Position numbers and translations under genes: made by a program. Under the pieces are notes generated by a model. It was not told where the DNA came from. It saw only the letters and a program-made list of their open reading frames with translations, and made no database searches. A stretch of 64,000 bases of DNA, from assembly GCA_000708835.1 (NCBI GenBank), contig DF237405.1:1-64000 (forward strand), written 5' to 3'. Numbering within the stretch: position 1 is the stretch's first letter; each line of letters opens with the position of its first letter. Origin of the DNA: Klebsormidium nitens (taxonomy: Eukaryota > Streptophyta > Klebsormidiophyceae > Klebsormidiales > Klebsormidiaceae). Positions 22,972 to 34,315 of this stretch are shown one piece after another.

Positions 22972-24518
22972 ATGTCAAGTCCAAGTAAACGGAGGGAAAT
23001 GGACGTCATGAAGCTGTGAGTTAAGACTCTGAAAGCTGCGGCAGAACGTCATGAGGGTTTTGCACCCTGTATTCCACTTGATTTGAATGTGATTGTGCTC
23101 GTTCTCTTGCTCTGAAGGACGTCCTTCATTTCCCTTTCCAATAAGCCTTTGTGCCTGTCTTCAGCATGATGAGCGACTACAAGGTGGAAATGATCAACGA
23201 TGGTATGAGCGAGTTCTTTGTCGAGTTCCTTGGGCCAAAGGAGAGTGAGTACAATGCCCCACTTCACAATATGTCCTCCACTCTAGCTCGCGTCTCCTTC
23301 TGTCGCTTTCCTCAACATTGGCTTGTCCCCTTAAGAGCAACTGCTTGTGCTGCAGTGCTGCCGCTGTCTCTGACCAGTCCTCCAGTAGCCAAGCGGTGCT
23401 GCTCCTCTAACCCTGTAGATTTACTTGTTTTGTGCACCTTCTGCCCAATCTCAAGCTGAAGCCCTCGCTTGCACATGTTGGCAGGCCCGTACGAGGGAGG
23501 AGTCTGGAAGATACACGTGGAGCTGCCTGATGCATACCCTTACAAGTCACCATCGATTGGATTTATCAACCGGATATTCCATCCAAACGTTGACGAATTG
23601 TGAGCAACTCTGCTTGAGCTTTCTTTCGAACATTCTTCCCAGTTTATAGCATCTTCCTTGGGCAGTACTCTCTGAAGGAGGATACAGCATTGCTTGATGT
23701 TTGCAGTTTGCTTCTGAAGGGCTAGCAGGGACTCTTAGAGCATTAGTGCTGTGCGCCCCCCTGAGTTCTCTCGTCCAGATTGTGGAGCCTGTGCCATGCT
23801 CGAGTCTGCTTCTGAAGGGCTTTTCCTGCAGGTCGGGCTCGGTGTGCCTTGACGTCATCAACCAGCGGTGGAGCCCCATGTTTGGTGAGTGTCCCCAGAC
23901 GAGCCCCCCAGATGCCTTACCAAAAGAGTCATGTAAGTGTGAATCATGCTTCGGGCTGCTGACTTCTGTTCAGCTCTCAAGTTTGTGCACCTAGGATACA
24001 AGCCCAGCAGTCATAGTTGTGGAAGGTCAATGGAAACTGGCGCTGACATAGTGTGTGTGTGCCTCGTGCAGACCTGATCAACGTGTTTGAGGTGTTCCTG
24101 CCTCAGCTCCTCCTGTACCCCAACCCCACGGACCCGCTCAACGGGGAAGCTGCGGCGCTGTTGATGCGGGAGCCAGACCTGTACAAGAGCAAAGTCAAGG
24201 GTGCGCACACATGGGCCCTGGGCCTGCGGTCTGGCTTTTGCTCAGTCAAACAGCCTGGGTTGTTGCAGTGTCTGAAGATATTTCCTTTACTGACTTAAGA
24301 AGTGTGCTTGCAGATTGCGGGTTCTGTAGTTTTGCTTGTGCTGTGACGGTCATTGTTGAACGTGCTGCCCCTCTCTCTATTTTGCAGAATATTGCCAACG
24401 TTTTGCCAAGCCCGAGGACCTTGGCAACAAACCGGAACCGGAGAGTGAGGATGAGAGCGAGGATGATCTCAGCGACATGAGTGACGATGACGAGATGGCG
24501 GGGCATGCGGATCCCTAG
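22972..24518 (+). CDS. UBE2H: Ubiquitin-conjugating enzyme E2, UBE2H/UBC8 type
   Basis: Accepts ubiquitin from E1 and passes it on with E3 ligases. Six exons: 22972-23015, 23165-23244, 23485-23599, 23832-23884, 24072-24200 and 24388-24518; 552 nt, 183 residues, the same length as human UBE2H. It starts [15 protein letters not shown]. The UBC fold shows [20 protein letters not shown], then [17 protein letters not shown] and the active-site segment [17 protein letters not shown] (Cys about 85). [18 protein letters not shown] completes the fold. The tail is acidic ([17 protein letters not shown]), a hallmark of the UBE2H/UBC8 group; in yeast UBC8 directs gluconeogenic enzyme turnover and in animals UBE2H works with the CTLH/GID ligase. 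A TGTAA lies 75 nt after the stop. Confidence 0.95.
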
Positions 24519-25978
24519 TGCGTTATTTGGTCAAGCGCGCCTGGCAGACATCCGTCTCCACCATTTATTGCAGCACCTGTCCATAAGCGCAGTGTAAGCG
24601 CCACAGCTCTAGGGAGGACTTAGTCCTTCTGCTGGCGCTAACGCTGCCTAGTCTAGGACTCCACTGACGGTAGCCTAACGAGGGGAGCGGTTTGAAAGTA
24701 CAGGTAAAACAGGTTCTGTACTTTCAGTGGTCAAGCATTGGTTGAGAACTCCAACAGACCATCTTGTAGACATGTACATACAGCTGGTAGAATCTTGGAC
24801 AGGTGCGAGCGTCAGCAGTAGCAGGTGTACAGTATTCGCTAGATCTTGGCAGCGTTTCATTGGACAGCCAACAAAAGGCAATCAGATATGGTGAGCTTTA
24901 GCACTACTCATGTACGTGGCCTTTGAGGTGCCTACATGCATGGACATGATCGTGCCGGACCAGCTCTTGCAACGACCATGCGTTGTATGTAAGGAAACAA
25001 CTTGGGTGGCGGCTGTGATCCTTTGATTGACGCGCGGGCATTTGCGGAGCAGCTATGGAATTACTTTGATCAGCAATCTCAGCTCTTGAGTCAGCCAGCT
25101 CTTGGCGGTCAGTCGATGAAGATTGTACATATATGCCATGCTGCAGCTACGGTCGACATGCATGCTGATATATACATATACGAGACGTTGCGCCCACAGT
25201 GCGATCCACCGGGCCAGGCTGGCCGTTTCCGAATTGCCGCCATGTCTCGATCAATTCAGCTCTTCGATTAAGTCATGCAATTACTGCAATTCATTAAACG
25301 AATCACTTAACACTCTTGTGCGCAGCTAATCTAAGTGACACATTACAAGTCTACAATTATAGATCGGCTATGGACAGTTGACCTGATTCGCGCCCATTAT
25401 CATGCATGACCGCCAATGATGCAGCGCAAGTATTGAGTCAATGGCCCTTAAAATTGTTTGTATACGGTGGGTAGTAAGCTCCGAATGTGACCCGAACTTC
25501 TAGCAAGTCATGCGTTGAGAACGTATATCTCTTGTGAGTTGATGATCAGCTCAAGATCTGTTGATGACCTCTGTAGATTACCGTATATATCCCCCAACGT
25601 TCGATCAGACAGTCTGGATATTGACAAAAGGACCACATGCAGCGCTGTTCATGTCAGCACAAACGATTTTCTAAGTTGACTCCGGCTGTAACCGGCTATT
25701 GCTACCCCCACTGCATATGGAAACTCGAAATAATTGCATTGATCAAGCCGTCATCCTCTACTGTAGTATTGGATGAGACATGTTGGTCCGAAAACAGTCA
25801 AGTCAGGCTTATGTACAGGAGATGTACAGCTTGCAACCTATGATAGTTAAAATCTTTGTGACAGTTGGCAACGATCGGCAACCGCCTAAGGGTCAGCGCT
25901 TGTTTGCGTGCGCGTGCTTCAGACCAGAACGTCCTGATGTCGGGGCAGGATTGACCTGTATGTCAGCGTCCTTTCCGG
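24519..25978. other. 3'-3' intergenic region, no gene seen
   Basis: About 1.46 kb, rather AT-rich, between convergent genes. Only short frames without family resemblance; no repeat or RNA gene recognised. Confidence 0.45.
24593..24597 (+). terminator. Poly(A) signal TGTAA, UBE2H gene
   Basis: TGTAA 75 nt after the stop codon; a second TGTAA lies near 24987. Confidence 0.5.
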
Positions 25979-28900
25979 TCAGGTTTGTTGCTTCTTTGAA
26001 GTTGCATCTCGTTTGTCAGCCTCGTCTGGAAGCACCTTGTACGGGTTCAAGATGCCACGCGGATCCAGCAACCTCTTCAGACTCGCCATCAGCTCAATCT
26101 GCAAACACCAGGACCTGCGAGTCAGTCCTGTACATTTCAACAATCCCATTTTGGATTCAGGTCATACCAGGACTCCTGTTCATCTAAGGCGGCAGAGAGA
26201 CACAAAAATGTTACTTCGTCAACCGCACGAACGGCGGGGTGCGCCACGATGCGAGCCCCATGCAACTAAAGGGTGTGCACACGTGGCCGAACCTCCCTCA
26301 CCGCGCTGTCCGCCTTGCTGTAGCGCAGCGCGTGCGGCTTCATCTGGCCCAGCCCGTGCTCCGCACTGATGCTGCCGCGGTGCTGCGCGGTCCACTCGTA
26401 CACCCACGGCTCCAGCCGCGCCCGCAGCGCGTCGCTGTACGCGGGCGCGGACACGTTGAGGTGCAGGTTGCCGTCGCCCAGGTGACCGTACCCAACCGCC
26501 ACCCCCAGCGGCCCTGCAACAGCACGAGACACGACGCGGGCTTCAGCGGCACAGCAAGCCACCAAGAACACACCCCACGGTGCACCAGGAACAGCATCCA
26601 AGCTCCTTTGCCAGGCCCTTTGACAAAACTGGAAGGAGCATCGATTAACGTCCTGTGAATCTCAAAGCGGTCCAGAAAGCACTCCGAATCGTCGGAAAGT
26701 CCGTTGGTTCTCCCCCCCTCCTTGTCCGCTTCACCTGTGGACCAGCGCGCTCACCGATACGCTGCTGGGTGTCCTCCACGAGGCGGTACAGGTCCGTGAC
26801 GGGCAGCGAGAAGTCGTACTTGTAGACCACGCCGTTTTTGGCCAGCGACTCGGTGATGCCCTCGCGGATGGCCCACAGCCCCGCCGCCTGGCCCGCATCC
26901 TGCGCAATGGTGCCGTTCTGCACCACCTCCCCCGCAGAAGCAGCTTCCAGGAACGCGTCCCATTTGGCGCTGCACGGGCCAAGCGGAGAGCGACTTCAAA
27001 GACGTCTCGACGCAGGAAACGGCAGCCGTTGAGGTCCAGGAATTGAAGGAGATTCGTTGGGGGCGGTGACAGCATTTCCCCAAACGAGCGAGCAGCTTTA
27101 TAAGAATAATAGAGCTTGCCGAGGATGCTTTTCTGTCAATGCATCCATTCCTGAAGTTCGACATACGTGGCAGGACGACTTCGGGCAATGAGCTTCATGG
27201 AATAATCGGACGGTCTAAGTCAAGATCGCCAGTCACAATGAGCGGACGGGGACTTCTGGCTTGGCTCTCGCATATTATGATATGCCCCAAGAAAACGAAG
27301 TCAGCTAGAGCAATTTTCCACCACTGTCTGTGCCAAATCAATGAATGGCATCAACTTGGGCCAGACCGCAAATGACGGCACGCAATTGCTCTGACCTGTC
27401 GTGCTCCTGGTTGCTGCCGGCGGTCTCGACCAGCAAGTAGAAGGGGTACGGCGGGGCGCCATCCTCCTCAGGGGGCAGGGGGTCGCGGATGGCGGAGTGG
27501 TGCTTGAGGACGAGGTCCAGGCAGGTGCGGTCGAAGAACTCGAATGCTGACAGGACTTCGCCCAGCTCCTGCTTGGCCAGCCGGAATGCTGTCTGCAAGA
27601 CCACGCAGCAGGCAGAGCTGTCAGAGATTGATACTCCCTAATCACGCGAAATTGATTTATCTGACTCAATCAGGAGCTCAATCGGCATCTCAGACTTATC
27701 TGCACAAAATAGCAGATTGTGACTGCCTGTCCGTGACAGTAGCCCCCCGAAAACCTCTGGTCGTACAGAACCACCGAAGAAAGGGGAGAAGTGCAAATAG
27801 AGCCGCTGCTTTCACTTGAGACTTTCGTCACGAAAACGAAGTCCAGTTTTGTCGTCCTAGTACAATTAGTGGAGCAAGCACGACTCACGAGCGCATCCTG
27901 GAAGCTGGCGCAGGCGAGCAGTGCCACATTGACAGCGCGTGCCTTGGGCGGGGTCAGAATGGCGGCCTGCGTGACCACGCCCAGCGTGCCCTCCCCCCCG
28001 ACAAAGAGCTGCTTGACATCGTAGCCGGTGTTATCCTTGCGCAGGGTCTTGAGTGTGTCCACCACCGTGCCGTCCGCCAGCACCACCTCCAGCCCCAGCA
28101 CGTTGCCGTGCAGGCTGCCGTAGCGCAGCAGCCGCAGCCCGCCCGCGTTCGTGCTGATGTTGCCCCCAATCTGGCAGCTGCCCTTGGCGCCCAGGTCCAG
28201 CGGGAACACAAACCTGGGGGGAGCAGGCGGGCATAAGTACCAAATCCAGCTCACAAGCCCTGCTGAAAACATTGGACTCGATCTTATCGAAGTTGTCATC
28301 AATAAACTCATTGGCCATACTCAGTGGACAAATGCGAACCATGGAGTGACTTTGTTGCACGCGAAGACACCACTCGAGCACACAACGAAGCATCAACTCC
28401 TTGGCGCAGAACCACGATCTATGGAGCTGACGCAACTCGGCTGGTCTAACTGGTGGCAGGCCTCACCCGCGTTCTGCCAGGTACGCGTCCACCTTCTCCA
28501 GGATGCAGCCCGCTTCACAGACCAGGATGCCGCTGACTTCGTCGAAGGAGACGATGCGGTCCATGGCCCCCAAGTTCAAGATGACCTCATCGAACAGGGG
28601 CACGCTGCCCCCCACCAGCCCCGAGTTGCCCCCCTGGGGCACAACGGCCAGGCGCCGCTCATGGCAGTGCGCCAGGACGCGGGACACCTGGGAGGGGAGG
28701 AAAGAAGTAAGGCTGTCAGTGCTTGGGGAAAGGACCACCAGCTGAACTACAGGGACTCTCCGAAGAGGGCCGATCCTTTGCAGTATGTCTATGTCACAAG
28801 GGCAAGCACTGATGATTGCCTCTTGATACAAAGGGTGACCGTTTACCTGCTCAGTTGTACGTGGGCGCAGGAGCAGCTTGCTCTTGCCATGGTACTTGTT

Positions 28901-29428
28901 CATCCAGTCCGTGTTGGCCACCGCCAGGAGGTCGTCGTCCGTGACAACACCACCAAGGCCCAGCACCCCTTGAAAGAAGCGAACGTCATCTGAGGTCAAC
29001 TGCGCAAAGGAGGGGTCCCTAGCTGGCACAGGGGCACTCGCAGAGTAGCTTCTCCATTGCTGGCTTTGCAAGGGTGGTGTCCAAGGAGAGACTGCCATTT
29101 GTGGCCATCGCCAGCTTTGTGATCCCGGCCACTGCCAGCTGGCATCCCTGCAATTCACCTCAGAGCAGGTCCCTGACGCTGCCCGTGCTGCATTCATCGA
29201 GCTGCGCAGCCTATCGCCACTGCCAGCTGAAGCAGAGGGCATGGAGGCGGCGAGCTCTACGAACTCGTGCCTGCATTGCGACTCAGCATTCGACCCATGG
29301 CCAGCTTCAACACGAAGAGGAGCTGCAGGCAAGGGCGTACACAACTCCAGCCTCTCCGCAAATGTGGCTAGCACGCCTGTCCATGAAGCTCGCATGCGGG
29401 CCAGGCTGCCCACCCGCAAGATCCCCAT
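25979..29428 (-). CDS. D2HGDH: D-2-hydroxyglutarate dehydrogenase, mitochondrial
   Basis: FAD enzyme oxidising D-2-hydroxyglutarate to 2-oxoglutarate, passing electrons to the respiratory chain via ETF in plants. Seven exons: 29428-28847, 28687-28467, 28213-27889, 27592-27396, 26969-26755, 26513-26302 and 26098-25979; 1872 nt, 623 residues. The FAD-binding half shows [54 protein letters not shown] and [13 protein letters not shown]. The C-terminal half shows [27 protein letters not shown] and [13 protein letters not shown] (metal/substrate histidines), ending ILNPYKVLP. About 145 residues precede the first conserved block (FAQLTSDDV). They are Arg/Ser/Ala-rich and fit a mitochondrial presequence, but are longer than usual, so a missed short intron or a start further in is possible. 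Confidence 0.93.
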
Positions 29429-30554
29429 TGAGAAAGTCCTGCTAAGAGATTATTGAAGCTCCACCATCTTCAATCCCAGGTACAGAAGAGCTCTGAAGAG
29501 GGCCATATTCTGGCGTGGCGCAAATGTATATGGCCCTGATAAACTTATAGGTGCTGCCCCACGGGCCACTGCATTTGCATGGATTTTGAATGAGACTTGA
29601 CTAGGCCGGCGATTCGCCATGATTCGTTGCGATCGTTCGGCCTCCTTTGCCGAATCAAAATCGTTATATTATCCACATGGCAGCCTTGCTCAAGCTTGGA
29701 GCTTGTTGAGCCATCCGATAAACGCTTTTCTAATAGATCCGACGGCCAACGTGACTTTTAGCTTTTGACTCAAAACTCGGGCCATCCAGGTACCTACGGT
29801 ATATGTATTCGGTACCTTTGTCAAGACTACGGTATGTAGGTACATTACCTAGGACTACAGGTCATTGCGTCACTGGTCACTTGTGAATCGTTGTTTCAAC
29901 CTGAGAGTTCTGCAAGCTTTTCGGTCAATTGCGGAATGCTCTGATTTAGCTGTACACAGGTGGGGATGGTGGCTTAGCATACCTATCCGCCCCTACATCT
30001 GAGAAAAGGCCACGATTCACAATCACGCTTGAAGGATGGAATGCACCAACAAGTCTTGCCACGAAACCGCTGGTAAATATGACTTTTAGGGGATCGCAGA
30101 CACATCATGCATAACTCAATATTCGAATTCGGAAATGCAGATCAATCACGATTCGCGACATCCTTTTTAAAGTACGCCGTAGCCAAACCACTTAGAGATA
30201 CCCACTTTCTGATAGGTCGTGACTAACAACAGATGCCATGATGTCAGAAACCCAAGCAGTCTGGAACTACCACTCATGACAGATAGAGACGTATTGAGAT
30301 CCAAAAAATCCACCCTCGTTCTAAGCACTTCAAAAACATACCCACACATTCCATGTGCCACATTGCATAAAAGCGTTCATGAACATTTACGACATCCGAT
30401 GCCCAAACCTGCATTAAACTCAGTGCATCCAAACAACCTCGATATGCATGTGTACACGCCTTTCGCATGAAAGACCAATCTCCTCCAACAACTGCACCAA
30501 GTGCGCATGAGTCCGGCCACACCGTTCCCGACCAACTTTTGTCCGTCAAGCCCC
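29429..30554. other. Intergenic: 5' flank of D2HGDH and 3' flank of RPL4
   Basis: About 1.1 kb, AT-rich, no gene supported. A small inverted motif, GGTACCTAC at 29789-29797 against GTAGGTAC at 29836-29843, with two CTACGGTAT words, may be a decayed relic of the CCGTA-ended element family; this is weak. Confidence 0.4.
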
Positions 30555-33534
30555 CTATTGCGACACGCCCAGCCACTTCTGGAAAACGTCGAACTCGGTG
30601 TAGTCGCTGTCGCTGATCATGGTCTTGTAGTGCGCCTCGCCCGCCTTCTTCACCTCCTCCTTGCTCGCGCCAACCGTCCGCTTGGCCGCCAGCTTCTCCG
30701 CTCTGCCCTTGGCCTGCCGGGCCTGGATACGGAGAACCCCAGGGTTCAGGAACACATGGGTTGATTAGACGGCTTGGGATAAGTAAGGAGGCAATCAGTC
30801 CAGCAACTTGCTAATCTGGTGGCTTTGTCAGGTGGGCAAGTTGAAGCGCTAGCATCTGCCCGTTTTGGTACAGCTGCTACGCAAAATATCAAGCACTTGC
30901 TGACTGTATCCATCAGACGTTTTCCACAATCGACTTAAACTCGCAATTGTTGAGCAGACTCCACAGGGACAACGAGAGAATTCCCCACCGCCATCAGGAT
31001 GAAAAAGGAACTTAGGAGGCCCCTATGCAGCCCTGACATGCAGAATACAACCGTGGGTCCATGCTCCTCACCGACGCCAGCAGTTCCAGCCTGCGAGCGG
31101 ACTTGGCGAAGGGGTTGAGCTTGAGGAGGGCTCCCAGGTTCTTGAGGGGGTTCTTCTTGAGGGGCCGCCTCTTGAGCTCCTTCTTGGGGGCCTTGACCTG
31201 GAGCAGGAGTGCCTTGACAGGTCAGAGAGGATAGAACGGGGCGGCTTCAGTGGCAACCGGACTGGCCGTTGCCTGTGCATACACCGTATAAACGAAGTGA
31301 TGACCATCGAATTGCCGGGTGGCAAGAGTATTGGTGTCAGCGGAGACTGGTTGTGGGAGGGACGGAAGCGTTGCGGGGCTTACGATGCTCTGGATCTCAT
31401 CGCTGTTGATGATGCGGGTGAGGTCGGAGTTGGCCATGATGGAGCGCGGCAGCTTGTAGCCCTTCTTGGCGGTGGACGGCTTGTCGTGGGTGCCGTAGAT
31501 GCTGTCCAGCTTATCGAAGGCGCTCTGGGTCCACACGATGAAGCGCCCCAGGTGACCTCCGGGCGCCAGCTGCAGCAGGTTCAGCCTGCACAGGACGGGG
31601 GCTGCGTCCGGCAACTAATGCAGCGTGCGGAATACCAGGGATGCTGGTTGCGAAATCAAAGTACAACAATCAAACATCCAAGCTGCCCGTGCTCGGGCTG
31701 TGCCGAGCAAAAGGTATCCTGATTCACTGTCAACTTTGGCCAACCCATGTTGTATCTTGTGGGGCGACCGTAAGACTAAAATATGTTTGCCTTCCACCTT
31801 GATCTAGACCTGCCGGATCGAAAGCAACATACGTGGACATGCGGTGCCTGCACTTCATGTAACCGTCTGAGTTCACCTTGCTGAATTTGTCGCTAGTTTG
31901 CGAAACCTGTGCTTGACGGAGAGCATCTTCGCATGAATGCTAAACTTACTGAAACTGTGCTTCAGCTGCTTCGATCAAAGGCTATACAGCAGACAGCCCG
32001 CACGACCCCGCGTCAACCACACTCTCAGACAGACGTGTTCGAAATCATCCCTGCTTCTAATCCATGATGAGAACTTGTCAAATCAAAAGTGGTTCAATGC
32101 ATTGAACCGCCGTTCTTAGAGGCAGGATATCACACTGCACCTCAACTTATAACCCTTGCTCCACTTCTCTCGAAAACCCATCGCAACCGTCCCCCATGCT
32201 TGCAGTTGAAAGGCTGCACTTTCAACCTGACTGTCAGAGGGATGCAGGCAACGAGGCTTGAGGGCAGACAGAGTAGACGTTTGTCCCACCTGTCCACAGA
32301 CGCCACCTCCACCCCCGGGATGTTCCTGAAGGACTTGGCAATCTTGGCCCCCTCCGTGCCATAGACCACCAGCGGCCCCTTCCTGGACACATAGCGCCGG
32401 TTGCGCATCTTGCCCTTGCCCGAGCGCAGGTTCCTGCTGTCCTTGGCCTTGAGCACATCCTCGTACGCGCCGATCTTCCTCAGGATCTGCACAGCAGATA
32501 CAGGCCTGCCTAAGGCACACAACTCGGAACAAGAACCTTGAGAGTCCCTGTCCTACCCATCGATATGTCATACCTGGTAATGGTTCAGATTGATGCGGCT
32601 CACAGATGCTGGTACAGCAATTAGTGAAGTTGCACTGTTTGAGGAATTGCTGCCTATGCTAAACAAGGCTGTATTTGAATCTCCGCTAGAGCATACATGA
32701 TGCAAATACCAAATACCTGTCTCTGTCCCAGCCGTGTCCCGGCAACAGATACCTGGCCCCAACAAGCTGGACACATGCCGGTCATTTGCGACCAGTCAAA
32801 CCATTACCGCATCAGCATTGAGAAGCACCCAAAATCTTAGAGAATCACAAGCCGCCCAAAGGTGCACATCAAGAAGTAAAAGCACATTTGGTAATGGTTA
32901 ATCAACCACAGCAACCTACGTAAGTACCGTACTTTACTTCCGGCCAGATGGGATAAGGTAAAATGCATAAGCCAATAAATTATCTTGGTGCAACCTTTAC
33001 CAAAACTTGCTCCCCGCGGCTCACCTTGACAGCGTCCTTGGTCCTCTCGAGGCCCTCCACCTCATCATGCAGGACCAGCGGGACCTCCGCCACCTTCTCA
33101 ATCTGGTGACCGCGGGCAAGGACCAGGGCAGGCACTGCGGACGCGGCCAGAGCGGAGGCAATTGCATACCTCTTCTGGTTCACATTCACCTTCCTGTGCC
33201 ATCTCCTCCAGGTCTTGTTGGGCGCAAACATGCGACCCCCTCGGCACATGTTGCCAAACGCTCCCTGTCCCGCCCGGTGTGTCCCGCCACCAGGAACACG
33301 AGGGATACGGGACACGGCCCGACCCGTCCCCCATGACTCTGCTGACGTCTGGTGCCCAGCCTTCACGCTGACAGCATACGCCTGCCTCTTGTTCTTGTTC
33401 AGGCTGGTGTGCACAAATTGCACAATATCGGGACGGATGGGGGCAGTGAACACGGAGGGGAGGTGGGTCTGGCTCTCATCCTTGCTGTCCCCTCCCCGCT
33501 GCACGGTCACGAGGGGTCTCGCAGCGGCCGCCAT
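30555..33534 (-). CDS. RPL4: 60S ribosomal protein L4 (uL4)
   Basis: Structural protein of the large cytosolic subunit whose loop lines the exit tunnel. Five exons: 33534-33025, 32486-32290, 31585-31384, 31197-31072 and 30722-30555; 1203 nt, 400 residues, the usual eukaryotic length. It starts [12 protein letters not shown]. The tunnel-loop block is present: [20 protein letters not shown], then [20 protein letters not shown] and [11 protein letters not shown]. Then come [37 protein letters not shown] and the eukaryote-specific [19 protein letters not shown]. The lysine-rich tail ends FQKWLGVSQ. All parts are intact. It is divergent from CEP120. Confidence 0.97.
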
Positions 33535-34315
33535 CGTGATCGTGCCGTCTCACCTGCCCTGCAGCAGAGAGAAAGAGGACCAGAAAGCCACGCAGGCTTG
33601 GGCTTTCAATCTGCTCAGTCAAAATTCCAACTCTATCGGGGGGCTAGAATCGTCCGTAAATTCGAGGGGGCTATGTAAGATCTTCGCCAGTGTGCGCGCG
33701 CGGTTTTACTAATATTAACAAGTGCTTGGACGTCAAAGACCGGACGCAAAACGGCCCCTCGGAAAATTCAAAATCTGTGCAAGAAGCCAGCTAGCTTGAG
33801 CAGACGCACTGGTCTACAACAAGGGAGCAAGGGCGCTATGGGTCCTTTCTAATAGTAGAGGAGAGGCTGGAAAGCTGTCCTGCATCTGCACTCTGCTTCT
33901 GGTGTAACAAAGCTGCGTGAACTGAATCCAAGGTAGGTGGTCACATTCCAAAACAGGTGAAAAGGCCACCTGACCTGGGAGGAGCCTAAATGGGCCGGAC
34001 GAAAGAGCAGGACTTCAATATTCAAGGCAAGCACTTCCAACCCTATCCGTAGCTACAGTTTGGAAAGGGCGACTCTAATGGATGTGTTACCCGTTGGTAA
34101 AATGCTGGAGAACATCTCACTGGTTGGGACACACCATTTGGCCTTTCTGCACAAGGTGCCCCTGTTGAAAGCTGCGTGGGGTGCAAGATGCTCCAACCAT
34201 GTCGGTTGTCCTCCAATCACGGCATCAAATGAAGGCAGGAGGAGTGGCACTCAAAAAGCTCCCTTACAATGTGGAGTATATGAACCGCTGTACTTGTTGC
34301 AGGCGGCCCAGCTGA
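33535..34315. promoter_or_regulatory. Shared divergent promoter, RPL4 / CEP120
   Basis: 781 bp between two divergent start codons. No clear promoter element was recognised. It is too short to encode the two extra N-terminal C2 domains (about 1.3 kb of exon) found in animal CEP120. Confidence 0.45.

Noticed and set aside
29789-29843. Third CCGTA-type MITE
   Set aside because: Only 8-9 bp arms, no clear TA duplication and no long TIR; at best a decayed relic.
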